DNA of 13,587 nt from Holophagaceae bacterium UBA1801 (GTDB lineage: Bacteria > Acidobacteriota > Holophagae > Holophagales > Holophagaceae): the NCBI GenBank assembly GCA_002319925.1, contig DCFP01000094.1:1-13587 (forward strand), in the 5' to 3' direction. Both the position numbers and the translations under genes were made by a program. The notes beneath the pieces are model-generated. The model saw only the letters and a program-made list of their open reading frames with translations, was not told the DNA's origin and did not search any database. Numbering within the stretch: position 1 is the stretch's first letter; the number at the start of each line of letters is the position of its first letter. Below are positions 1-6,508 of the stretch, in pieces.

Positions 1-23
1 CGGGCATCCGCCTGCGGCGGACC

Positions 24-54
24 GGCAAGGACGCTGCCCCGCAGCGTCCTTGCC
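24..54. repeat. Perfect 14-bp inverted repeat (hairpin) at window start
   Basis: Positions 24-37 are perfectly complementary to 41-54 with a 3-nt CCC loop, giving a very stable GC-rich stem. No T-tract follows (the next bases are TTGCCC), so it is not a standard intrinsic terminator. It lies 33 bases upstream of a tRNA-like T arm at 85-99 and could be part of a structured RNA that begins outside the window, or a dispersed palindromic repeat. Its role cannot be decided from this fragment. Confidence 0.6.
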
Positions 55-80
55 TTGCCCTACCTGCGCGCCATTGCCGA

Positions 81-109
81 TCGGAGGTTCGAATCCTCTC
101 GACCCGCCA
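81..109 (+). other. tRNA 3'-end-like sequence (T arm plus acceptor-like CCA), identity unclear
   Basis: Positions 85-99 form a canonical T arm: GGAGG, loop TTCGAAT, CCTCT. It is followed by CGACCCGCCA, which resembles the 3' side of an acceptor stem ending in GCCA. However, only six bases separate the T stem from GCCA instead of seven, and no matching 5' acceptor strand (GGGTCG) exists between position 1 and the T arm. It is therefore not a normal complete tRNA inside this window. It may be the 3' end of a longer or interrupted tRNA-like RNA starting upstream, or a degenerate tRNA remnant. A terminator directly follows, which is what a real RNA gene end would have. The 21 bases at 81-101 are identical, inverted, to the T-arm region of the tRNA-Pro at 154-174. 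Confidence 0.35.
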
Positions 110-111
110 AC

Positions 112-223
<112 letters not shown>

Positions 224-239
224 GAAGATCGATCCTATC

Positions 240-641
240 TCATTTCCGCGCCGGGGTCCAGCGGAGAGCTCGGTACTTGCGCAGGACGGATTCCAGGTAG
301 TCGGGAACGGGTGGTTTCGGGGGGGTGGGCTCGGGGGGATCGCAGGGGACGATCTCCATTTTGCGAAGCTTCAGGCCCAGCATGCGCTCCAGCCTGGCTT
401 GCACCTGGGGCCAGGTGGCTTCGGCGCTCTGACGCAGGCTGGCCATGACCTCGGTCTTCCAGCAGCCCAGGACGAGGGTGTTCTGCCTTACGCGAATGAG
501 GCGCGTATGACGCACCAGCGCGGGGCCCACGACCAATGGCCAGACGCGGGCGATGCGGTTTTCCGCGCGAATATCGGTGAGGCTCCGGGCGTCCGAGGCG
601 AGCTCCTTAAGGGGAACCAGGTTGTTGTTGCGGCGCCTCAT
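240..641 (-). CDS. DciA-like DUF721 protein (putative replicative helicase loader/operator)
   Basis: This 133-aa protein fits the DUF721/DciA family. Residues about 30-95 carry the family pattern W34-PLVVG39 followed by H45, then an Arg-rich strand with L56-V-L and W61, then a helix with WPQVQARL. The rest, about 100-133, is a Pro-rich linker and a basic C-terminal tail. DciA proteins associate with the replicative helicase DnaB and help load it at oriC in bacteria lacking DnaC/DnaI; that role is carried over from the family. The ATG (639-641) overlaps the TGA of the upstream CoA-transferase gene in an ATGA arrangement, so translation is probably coupled. tRNA-Pro follows after 18 bp. The family is short and divergent, so the assignment rests mainly on the W/G pattern and length. 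Confidence 0.72.
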   Translation of the reverse strand: MRRRNNNLVPLKELASDARSLTDIRAENRIARVWPLVVGPALVRHTRLIRVRQNTLVLGCWKTEVMASLRQSAEATWPQVQARLERMLGLKLRKMEIVPCDPPEPTPPKPPVPDYLESVLRKYRALRWTPARK

Positions 642-1759
642 GGGAGCTTCCAGCGGGGCGGGGGCAGCTTGGCGCAGGCCCGTTCGTCGTTGAGGAGGAT
701 GGGGCTGGAGAGCACGGGCACCATGTCGCCGGTTTCCTCGTCGAAGAGGGTCTTGATGAGGTGGTGCAGGATGCCGGCCTGGCGGAAGAGCACGTCATCC
801 ACGGTGCGCACCTGGCTCGCGGGAATGGCATGGGCTTCACAAAACTTGAGTACGTCCTGGGCCCGGTGCTGCGCGAAATGCTGATCGAGGCATTCGATCA
901 GCCGCTGCCGGTCCTGCACCCGTCCGCGGTTGGTACGCCATTGTGGCTCCGCATCTAGATCCAGGCCTAGCCAGAGGGCGAGGACTTCGAACTGCCGGTC
1001 GCTGCCGACACCGAGAGCCACTTCCGCGTCGCAGCACGCAAAGGTCTGGTACGGGACGATGTTCGGGTGGCCGTTACCGAGGCGCTCTGGCGTGAGTCCC
1101 GTCATCAGTGTTCCCGCGCCCACGTTGATGAGGCCTGACAAGGCAGCTTCCATCAGCGGCACTTCCACGTGGATGGCTTCTCCCGTGCGCTCCCGATGCA
1201 GGAGCGCCGCCTGGATGCCGTTCGCGGTGTAGAGCGCCGCCAGCACATCCGCCAGAGCCACGCCCACCTTCATGGGCCTGCCCTCGGGCTCGCCGGTGAT
1301 GGACATCCAGCCGCTCTCCGCCTGCACGATGAAGTCGTAGCCCGCGCGCCGGCAGGCGGGCACATCCGAGGCGAAGCCTCGCACCGACGCCACGATCAAC
1401 TTGGGATACTTCGCGTGGAGACGTTCCCAGGTGAGACCCAATTTCTCCGCTGAATCAGGAAGGAAATTCTCGATGAGCACATCCGACTGTTTGATGAGAT
1501 CCCGCAACCGTTCCCGGTGATCCAGGTCGGTCAGATCCATGATCTGGCTGCGCTTGCCGCGGTTGGTGCAGCGGAAATAGGCGCTCTCGCCCTGATCGCC
1601 GTATTCGAAGGGCGGCCCCCAGCCCCGCGTAGGATCTCCGGTGCTGGGTTCGATCTTGATGACCTCCGCTCCGAGGTCTGCCAGCAACTGGGTGGCGAAG
1701 GGGCCAGCCAGGATGCGGGACAGGTCGAGCACCTTGTAGTGAATGAGGGGCCTGAGCAC
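638..1759 (-). CDS. Class III (CaiB/BaiF family) CoA-transferase
   Basis: This 373-aa protein is a family III CoA-transferase, which moves CoA between carboxylic acids through acyl-aspartyl chemistry. It opens with the family signature VLDLSRILAGPFATQLLADLGAEVIKIE (residues 10-37; ILAGPFATQLLADLGAEVIK is the core). The central block GYDFIVQAESGWMSITGE follows at about 140-157. The catalytic aspartate is probably D171 in GVALADVLAA, ahead of the AALLHRERTGE motif (184-194). Length is close to the usual 380-400 aa. The substrate cannot be told from sequence; formyl-, carnitine- or succinyl-CoA specificity are all possible. The start is a GTG (1757-1759) with AAGGA about seven bases upstream. 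Its stop overlaps the start of the DciA-like gene by four bases, although the two functions seem unrelated. Confidence 0.93.
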   Translation of the reverse strand: MLRPLIHYKVLDLSRILAGPFATQLLADLGAEVIKIEPSTGDPTRGWGPPFEYGDQGESAYFRCTNRGKRSQIMDLTDLDHRERLRDLIKQSDVLIENFLPDSAEKLGLTWERLHAKYPKLIVASVRGFASDVPACRRAGYDFIVQAESGWMSITGEPEGRPMKVGVALADVLAALYTANGIQAALLHRERTGEAIHVEVPLMEAALSGLINVGAGTLMTGLTPERLGNGHPNIVPYQTFACCDAEVALGVGSDRQFEVLALWLGLDLDAEPQWRTNRGRVQDRQRLIECLDQHFAQHRAQDVLKFCEAHAIPASQVRTVDDVLFRQAGILHHLIKTLFDEETGDMVPVLSSPILLNDERACAKLPPPRWKLP

Positions 1760-2048
1760 GAATATTCCTTGCCGAGATTCTACGGCGGAGTGGTCGGTTA
1801 CGTAACTTTCTCATGGGCGCTGCGTTTTAGAATCGAGGTTCTTCACGGGAATCCATGCAGAAAACGTGATCCGTCCGCCAGGCGCCTGGGGAGCAGGACT
1901 GATACGGGCCGACCGGGGCCGGGCAGCTCGTCGAGGTCGCTCTGAATGGGTTTCCCTTAGCAGGTCCGGAGGGCCGCAATCAGGTTGGTCGAGACCACGG
2001 TCCTGCCTGCCTCCGAATCCGTGCCTCTGACGAAAACTCAGTGCAGCA
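1760..2048. other. Intergenic region between bioC and the CoA-transferase gene
   Basis: These 289 bases separate two genes on the same (-) strand. They should hold the 3' end of the biotin operon transcript and the promoter of the CoA-transferase gene. I see no convincing -35/-10 pair and no hairpin with a U-tract. The only notable site is a perfect 10-bp palindrome GTTACGTAAC at 1797-1806, about 40 bases upstream of the CoA-transferase GTG, a possible protein-binding site. No credible ORF lies here. Confidence 0.5.
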
Positions 2049-2876
2049 TCATGGTTCCTTCTGCCAGAGAACCGTCAGGACATCATAGGTGGCGATGAAC
2101 GGGCGCTTGTTGCAGGTGCGGAGGATCCGGTGCAGGACCGCTGCCGACAGCGGTGCATGTCCGGGAGCGGCCCTGGCACCGGTGGTCTTCAGATGGTTCA
2201 GGAAATCGTGGAGATCGGTGCAGCTCAAGGGCCATACCTGCTGAAGGACCTGCGCTCCCGATCCCAGCATCCCGCGCAGCGAATCAGGAGACGGGTAGGG
2301 CGGTGTGGCTGAATCCACTCCTGCTCCATGGCAAGCGTCGCGCCATTCCTGAAAGGTGCCCGAGCCCAGGGTTGTGACGGCCAGGAGCCCGCCGGGGCCG
2401 AGCATGCCATGCAGGCGCCGGAGGCCCGCTGCCAGATCCGTGAACCACTGGACCGCCAGGCTGGAAACGATCAGGTCGAACCTCTGCTCCCCCAGATCCG
2501 GGTATTCGCCATCCATCACACGGACCGTGATCCGTCCTTCCAATCTTGCCGCGCAGAGCTCCACCATGCGGGGAGCGATGTCCGTCGCGATCCAATGGCA
2601 GCCAGGGAATTCAGGCAGCAAGGCCTTGGTCAGATAACCCGTCCCGCAGCCGATTTCGAGCACCCTGGGGCAGTCGGGCAGATGTTCCTGGCGCACCCGC
2701 CGGCACAATTCCGAGGCGATCCTCCGCTGGCTCTCAGCCCCGAGATCATAGGTACCCGCCGCTGCATTGAAGCGCCGCGTGATGGCCTCTTTCCAGCTTG
2801 TCATGGTCGTCATCAGGGTCTGCTCACGTTCGGTGTGTGGGCTCGGGTCAAGCCGGGGAATGCGTTCGGTTTGCAT
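2049..2876 (-). CDS. bioC: BioC: malonyl-[ACP] O-methyltransferase
   Basis: This 275-aa class I SAM-dependent methyltransferase has the features of BioC. These are the N-terminal RRFNAAAGTYD (about 34-44), the SAM-binding motif I LEIGCGTGYLT (73-83), TDIAPRMVELC (98-108), MDGEYPDL near 121-128, FDLIVSSLAVQWF (133-145) and LGPGGLLAVTTLG (159-171). BioC methylates the free carboxyl of malonyl-ACP so that the fatty acid synthase can extend it to pimeloyl-ACP methyl ester, the first committed step of biotin synthesis. It is the last gene of the operon with the BioH-like esterase. The annotated ATG adds about 20 residues before the conserved region; a second ATG at 2811-2813 (M22) is an alternative start. 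The start lies 12 bp from the upstream gene's stop. Confidence 0.88.
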   Translation of the reverse strand: MQTERIPRLDPSPHTEREQTLMTTMTSWKEAITRRFNAAAGTYDLGAESQRRIASELCRRVRQEHLPDCPRVLEIGCGTGYLTKALLPEFPGCHWIATDIAPRMVELCAARLEGRITVRVMDGEYPDLGEQRFDLIVSSLAVQWFTDLAAGLRRLHGMLGPGGLLAVTTLGSGTFQEWRDACHGAGVDSATPPYPSPDSLRGMLGSGAQVLQQVWPLSCTDLHDFLNHLKTTGARAAPGHAPLSAAVLHRILRTCNKRPFIATYDVLTVLWQKEP

Positions 2877-2888
2877 GGTGTGGATCGA

Positions 2889-3851
2889 TCAAGGCCAGCC
2901 TGTCCGGTATCTTCGTTTTTCAGGGGCGAGGGATTCCAGTGTGCTCCAGGTGAGAAGGCATGGGTCTTCGCGAATGGGCTTCCAGAGCTGCTCGATCAGC
3001 GCCTGGTGGGCGCGGTGGGGTTCCGGATCCTGGAGGAACTCGTCGGGCACCACCTCGCCGAACCGGATGACATAGCGGAGAAATCCCGTGTGCTTGACCA
3101 TCACGGGCATCAGGATGGCGTTGGACCGGGCCGCAAGCCGGAAGGCGCCATCCTTCACATGGATGGTCTGCTGATCAATGGAATAGGGCAGCAGCGGGCC
3201 CGGCGTCGCAATGCCATCCAGGGCGACGACCAGGGCCCTGCCGGGCGCAAGGAACTGGACCGTTTGCCGGAGGGAGGCCGGCGTGAGCACGTGCGCCATC
3301 CCCTTGAGGCCATAGATGCGATCCCCGGCTTCGAAAACACGGTGCGCCCGGGACCGGCCCAGGGGAGAGGGTTGACCCCCCGCGAAGGTCGCCGCGGGAA
3401 TGCCCCTGGATCGCAGCCAATAACGAATGATGGGAAAGCCCCCCGTATGGAAGAAGACCAGGACCGCCGGGCGCTGCTGGAATTCGGACAATTGGTCGGG
3501 GGGAACGCCCTCGAACCGGATGCGTTTCCGCCACCGCGCCGAACCTAGCCGATCGTAAAGCAGGCAGGTGCTGAGGACGCCCTGCCAGCGGATGATCATG
3601 CGGAGGAAATGCCGGAGTGATCCTTGCCCTTTCCAGAAGGATCGGGGCAAGGTGTGACGGAGTTCCCGGAAATACCGGAGATCCTTCCTCCGCCGCAGGA
3701 CTTCCCAGCTGATCCACGGCAGCAAGGCCCAGAATACGAAGGGAGGCCCGAGGAAACGCTCGACCCATCGGACGACCGGAATCATGGAACCGCGTGGCGC
3801 GCGGCTGACCGAGGTGCTGTTTCCGGGCGCTTTCAATCGCATGCCGCACAC
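2889..3851 (-). CDS. LpxL/HtrB-like lysophospholipid acyltransferase family protein
   Basis: This 320-aa protein resembles the LpxL/HtrB branch of the LPLAT acyltransferase superfamily. It has a hydrophobic N-terminal segment (about 30-50), then VLVFFHTGGFP (130-140) holding the candidate catalytic H135. GRALVVALDG (204-213) and DGAFRLAARSNAILMPVMVKH (starting at 234) follow, matching the family's late blocks where a tolerated substrate pocket precedes '...P' strands. The normal HxxxxD/E box is degenerate: five residues after H135 is P140, so activity or chemistry may differ. LpxL enzymes transfer acyl chains from acyl-ACP to lipid A precursors at the inner membrane. Here the gene sits between the BioH-like and BioC genes, with 43- and 12-bp gaps. 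The start is a GTG (3849-3851); ATGs at 3842 and 3785 are alternatives, and none has a clear ribosome site. Confidence 0.68.
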   Translation of the reverse strand: MCGMRLKAPGNSTSVSRAPRGSMIPVVRWVERFLGPPFVFWALLPWISWEVLRRRKDLRYFRELRHTLPRSFWKGQGSLRHFLRMIIRWQGVLSTCLLYDRLGSARWRKRIRFEGVPPDQLSEFQQRPAVLVFFHTGGFPIIRYWLRSRGIPAATFAGGQPSPLGRSRAHRVFEAGDRIYGLKGMAHVLTPASLRQTVQFLAPGRALVVALDGIATPGPLLPYSIDQQTIHVKDGAFRLAARSNAILMPVMVKHTGFLRYVIRFGEVVPDEFLQDPEPHRAHQALIEQLWKPIREDPCLLTWSTLESLAPEKRRYRTGWP

Positions 3852-3894
3852 ACCGGGACATATTCCAACGGGCGAATCGGATGGCGCAGCGCAA

Positions 3895-4515
3895 TCATGG
3901 CTGTTCCAGCCCTTTCCGGATGAAATCCGCCACGAGCGCCGGCTTGGTCAAGGGAAGCAGATGACCGCCCTCCTCGACGAGGTGCAGCACTCCGGGGAAG
4001 GCTTGTTCGGACAATTCGCGAGGCAGCAGGGGATCGTCAGCGGCCGCCAAGGCCAGCCTGGGCTGGCGTTCGGGAAGATCCCGCGCGTCATCCTCACGCA
4101 GGCGCTCCAGATCCCTCGCCAGGCGTTTGATGTCGAAGGGTGGAAAGGGAGTCGTGTCGCCGCAGCGTTCCCGGAAGGATTTCACTACTTCTTCCGGCGC
4201 CTCCCAAAGCCGCTTCAGCATGCGGGCAAGCACGCGTGCAGGCGTGCCGTGAGGGAAATCAGCGCACGCGGAAAAGCGTGGGAAACCGCTAATAACGAGC
4301 AGTGGGATGCCCCTCAATTCCGGATGCAGCATGGCCCACAGGCTTCCGAAGGAATGGCCGACTACCAAGTCGAGCCGAGCGGGGATGTCCAGTCGGGGTT
4401 CCGCGAAGTAGCCGAAATCCAAGGTCAGGCATTCGTGCTCAAGCAAGGCCCAGTTCACGTGGTTCCAGAGCGCCGCATCGAATCCCCAGCCGTGGATAAG
4501 CAGGACGCGGCTCAT
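3895..4515 (-). CDS. BioH-like alpha/beta hydrolase (probable pimeloyl-ACP methyl ester esterase)
   Basis: This 206-aa alpha/beta hydrolase has the oxyanion-side HGWGFDAALW (8-17), the nucleophile elbow GHSFG with S55, an acid D160 or D161 in AAADDPLLP, and H185 in GGHLLPL, so the triad is complete. It is shorter than E. coli BioH (about 256 aa), chiefly through a reduced lid between about 80 and 150. BioH, BioG and similar enzymes cleave the methyl ester of pimeloyl-ACP to end chain extension and release pimeloyl-ACP for BioF. The assignment depends on sharing an operon with bioC as much as on sequence; it could be another gatekeeper of this class. Its ATG overlaps the stop of a 32-codon ORF (ATGA), so it is probably translated by coupling. 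Confidence 0.68.
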   Translation of the reverse strand: MSRVLLIHGWGFDAALWNHVNWALLEHECLTLDFGYFAEPRLDIPARLDLVVGHSFGSLWAMLHPELRGIPLLVISGFPRFSACADFPHGTPARVLARMLKRLWEAPEEVVKSFRERCGDTTPFPPFDIKRLARDLERLREDDARDLPERQPRLALAAADDPLLPRELSEQAFPGVLHLVEEGGHLLPLTKPALVADFIRKGLEQP

Positions 4516-4610
4516 GTCCTGGCTCTTTCACCGGTGCCGAAGTCATCGAGGAATCGCGCTGGTTCCACGGATCGCAGGATTCGAACTAGCCATCGGTCGA
4601 TCAACTCCAT
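4512..4610 (-). CDS. Small ORF (32 aa) leading the biotin operon
   Basis: This reading frame begins MELIDRWLVRIL and ends ...GERART, 32 codons plus TGA. It was found by reading the leader between the promoter at 4634-4662 and the BioH-like gene. A strong Shine-Dalgarno (GGGGAGGA, core GGAGG at 4620-4624) lies nine bases before its ATG, and its TGA overlaps the next ATG by four bases, the same coupling seen at 638-641. The product would be a basic, partly amphipathic peptide with no recognised family and no cysteine. It could be a real small protein, a leader peptide controlling bioH translation, or a chance frame. The promoter, ribosome site and exact overlap together argue against chance. 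Confidence 0.5.
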   Translation of the reverse strand: MELIDRWLVRILRSVEPARFLDDFGTGERART

Positions 4611-4633
4611 GCAATCGATCCTCCCCAGGAACC

Positions 4634-4662
4634 ATTTAAGGGCACGACAAGCCGCACATCAA
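4634..4662 (-). promoter_or_regulatory. Sigma-70-type promoter of the biotin operon
   Basis: On the - strand, TTGATG (4657-4662) and TTAAAT (4634-4639) are separated by exactly 17 bases, with 4/6 matches to each consensus hexamer. Transcription would begin near 4627, directly before the Shine-Dalgarno of the small ORF, so the untranslated leader would be very short. No BirA-type operator is evident. Near-inverted copies of TCCTGGGA at 4622-4630 and 4663-4670 flank the promoter. Confidence 0.55.
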
Positions 4663-4680
4663 TCCTGGGAAATCCTGGAG
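4661..4680. repeat. Tandem 10-bp repeat beside the biotin promoter
   Basis: AATCCTGGGA is followed at once by AATCCTGGAG, two copies of a decamer on one helical turn spacing. It overlaps the -35 of the biotin operon promoter and lies 12 bases from the -35 of the divergent substrate-binding-protein gene. An inverted relative, TCCCCAGGA, is at 4622-4630. It could be an operator shared by both divergent units; this is inference only. Confidence 0.35.
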
Positions 4681-4691
4681 GTTCACTCACA

Positions 4692-4720
4692 TTGGCTCGA
4701 AGGCTACGTTAGGATACATC
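4692..4720 (+). promoter_or_regulatory. Probable promoter of the ModA-like gene
   Basis: TTGGCT (4692-4697) and TACATC (4715-4720) are 17 bases apart, with 4/6 and 3/6 matches to the sigma-70 hexamers. It lies about 65 bases upstream of the ATG at 4784. The gene also has a clear ribosome site, AAGGAG at 4773-4778, five bases before the start. The -10 is weak, so confidence is limited. Confidence 0.4.
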
Positions 4721-4783
4721 GATCCCGATCGTCCTAGGGCGCCGCCTGCGCTGTGCCCAAGTCCTTGTCCAAAAGGAGCAACG

Positions 4784-5584
4784 ATGCTTAAAAAACCACT
4801 TTGGTTCGTCCTTGCGGTAGGTCTGTTCCTCTCGCTTCCCATGCGGGCTGAGGATCTCACCGTCTTCCACGCCGGGAGCCTCGCCAAGGCCATGGGCGAT
4901 ATCGCGAAAGCCTTCACGGCGGAAACGGGTATCACCGTCCAGCTTGTGGGTGCCGGATCCGGCTCCCTGCGCCAGCGCATCGAGAAGGGCGAGCGTCCCG
5001 ACCTCTTCGCCTCCGCGGATATGGAGAATCCCCGCGCCCTGGCTTCCAAAGGCCTGGCCCAGGATCCCACCACTTTCGCACGCAACATCCAATGCCTGCT
5101 TGCGAAAAAGGATCTCCACGTGACTGCCGATAATTGCATCGACAAAATGCTGGATCCGAAGATCAAGCTCGGCACCTCCACACCGATCTTGGATCCAGGC
5201 GGCGACTATGCCTGGAAGCTCTTCGACCTGATCGGCACCCAGCGGCCGGGTGCCGCGGACAAGCTCAAGGCCAAGGCCATCAAGCTCGTCGGGGATCCAG
5301 CGCTGCCCATGCCTCCCAAGGAATACACGAAGTACCAGGTCTCCTGGCATTTCGAAGAGGGCCGCGCCGAGCTGTTCCCATCCTATGTGACCTCCGCCAA
5401 GATCGTTGCGTCGGAACTGGATTGGGTGGAAATCATCATGCTGCCCCCAAGCCTCACCGTGAGCGCCGAGTACGGGCTGACCACCGTGAACGGAGCCAAG
5501 CCCCAGGCCGCGCAGCTCATGGCCTACATCCTCAGCCCGAAAGGACAGGCCATCCTGCAGGGCTACGGTTTCACGGCCCCGTGA
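4784..5584 (+). CDS. Periplasmic molybdate/tungstate-type substrate-binding protein (ModA-like), orphan
   Basis: This 266-aa protein is an exported type II periplasmic binding protein. A signal peptide (MLKKPLWFVLAVGLFLSLP, then cleavage near MRA-ED) is followed by TVFHAGSLAKAMGDIAKAF (from about 27), GAGSGSLRQRIEKGERPDLFASAD, GTSTPILDPGGDYAWKLF and a C-terminal LPPSLTVSAEYGL...LSPKGQAILQGYGF. These are the ModA landmarks; the oxyanion would be held by Ser residues of the AGSL and GSGS loops. The HAGSL opening is also typical of WtpA tungstate-binding proteins, so the ligand is uncertain. No permease or ATPase gene follows: the gene ends at a repeat hairpin facing convergent genes. It must work with a transporter encoded elsewhere or serve another purpose. 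The start is supported by AAGGAG five bases upstream. Confidence 0.85.
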   Translation: MLKKPLWFVLAVGLFLSLPMRAEDLTVFHAGSLAKAMGDIAKAFTAETGITVQLVGAGSGSLRQRIEKGERPDLFASADMENPRALASKGLAQDPTTFARNIQCLLAKKDLHVTADNCIDKMLDPKIKLGTSTPILDPGGDYAWKLFDLIGTQRPGAADKLKAKAIKLVGDPALPMPPKEYTKYQVSWHFEEGRAELFPSYVTSAKIVASELDWVEIIMLPPSLTVSAEYGLTTVNGAKPQAAQLMAYILSPKGQAILQGYGFTAP

Positions 5585-5610
5585 GACAGGTTGGAAAAGA
5601 AAAAAGCAAA

Positions 5611-5676
5611 ACAGGATAGGCAGGATGGACAGGATAAAAGCAGGAAGGCTTGTTGCTTTTCATCCTGTCCATCCTG
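5611..5676. repeat. CAGGAT-type hairpin repeat, possible bidirectional terminator
   Basis: Three copies of CAGGAT recur with a 9-base period at 5612, 5621 and 5630, and the complementary ATCCTG occurs at 5662 and 5671, again 9 apart. Positions 5621-5642 pair with 5654-5676 with a single-base bulge, enclosing an 11-base loop. The A4 and T4 runs fall near the loop rather than after the stem, so it is not a classic intrinsic terminator. It fills the space between two convergent genes and could stop or stabilise both transcripts. Similar CAGGAT-rich palindromes recur in intergenic regions of several bacterial groups, as I recall; no second copy is in this window. Confidence 0.8.
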
Positions 5677-5694
5677 TTCTGTGATCTTGTCGCT

Positions 5695-6465
5695 CTACAG
5701 CGTCCGGATGACGCGCTCGATGCTGACGGCTTTGCGGCCTTCGGTGGCTACGAGCACGGCGTGAAGTTGCAGATCGCCTTCGGCCACTTCGAACTTGTCG
5801 CCCTTGACCTTGAGGAAACGGCTGAGGCTGGCTTCCTTCTTCATGCCGATGACGCCTTCGTACGGGCCCACCATGCCGATATCGGTGACGTACGCCGTGC
5901 CGCCCGGGAGCACCTTCGTGTCCAGGGTGGGCACATGGGTGTGGCTGCCCAGCACCGCGGCGGTGCGGCCATCCAGGTGCCAGCCCATGGCCTGGGCTTC
6001 GCTGGTGGCCTCTGCGTGCATATCTACAACGACGAGATCGGCCCGTTCCTTGGCGAGTATGGCGTCGGCAGTACGGAAGGGATCATCGCAGGGGGGCATG
6101 TGCACGCGGCCCAGGAGGTTGATCACGAGCACTTCCTGGCCCGTGGCCGTGTGCAGCTTCACGTAGCCGCTGCCGGGTGTTCCGGGCGGGTAGTTGGCGG
6201 GGCGCAGGAGCCGGGATTCCTTCTGGAAGAGCGTGGCGATGTCCTTCACGTCGAAGGCGTGGTTCCCAGTAGTAATGACGTCGACGCCGAATTCCGCCAG
6301 CCAGGATTCCGCGATGCGCGCGGAAATCCCGTGGCCATGGGCCGCGTTCTCCCCGTTCACGATGACGAAATCCACCTTGAGTTCCCTGCGCAGGGTAGGT
6401 AAGTGGGTCTCCACGAGGCGCCGCCCCGGTTCACCCACCACATCGCCAAGCACAAGGATTCGCAT
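5695..6465 (-). CDS. YmdB-type metallophosphoesterase (TIGR00282 family)
   Basis: This 256-aa protein matches the YmdB family of calcineurin-like phosphoesterases along its full length. Metal ligands fall at the family positions: D8 in GDVVGEPGR, E39-N40 in NGENAAHGHGI, N68-H69 in TTGNHAFD, H150 in VVDMHAEATSE, and H175 and H177 in GSHTHVPT. B. subtilis YmdB hydrolyses 2',3'-cyclic nucleotides and affects biofilm and RNA turnover; the family is often beside the RNase Y gene. Here it instead follows an S46 peptidase gene by 43 bp on the same strand, so an operon is likely. The protein is cytoplasmic with no signal peptide. The ATG is standard, with only a weak ribosome site. Confidence 0.92.
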   Translation of the reverse strand: MRILVLGDVVGEPGRRLVETHLPTLRRELKVDFVIVNGENAAHGHGISARIAESWLAEFGVDVITTGNHAFDVKDIATLFQKESRLLRPANYPPGTPGSGYVKLHTATGQEVLVINLLGRVHMPPCDDPFRTADAILAKERADLVVVDMHAEATSEAQAMGWHLDGRTAAVLGSHTHVPTLDTKVLPGGTAYVTDIGMVGPYEGVIGMKKEASLSRFLKVKGDKFEVAEGDLQLHAVLVATEGRKAVSIERVIRTL

Positions 6466-6508
6466 GAACTCAGACTAGCAGGGCCGGTCCTTGCTCCAAA
6501 CTGCCGGC

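Noticed and set aside
24..54. Hairpin as an intrinsic terminator
   Set aside because: A stable stem, but followed by TTGCCTTGCCC with no U-tract.
2328..4737. Long + strand frames opposite bioC, the acyltransferase and the BioH-like gene (2328-3548 and 3784-4737)
   Set aside because: Composition and lack of motifs mark them as shadows; the - strand genes have clear family motifs throughout.
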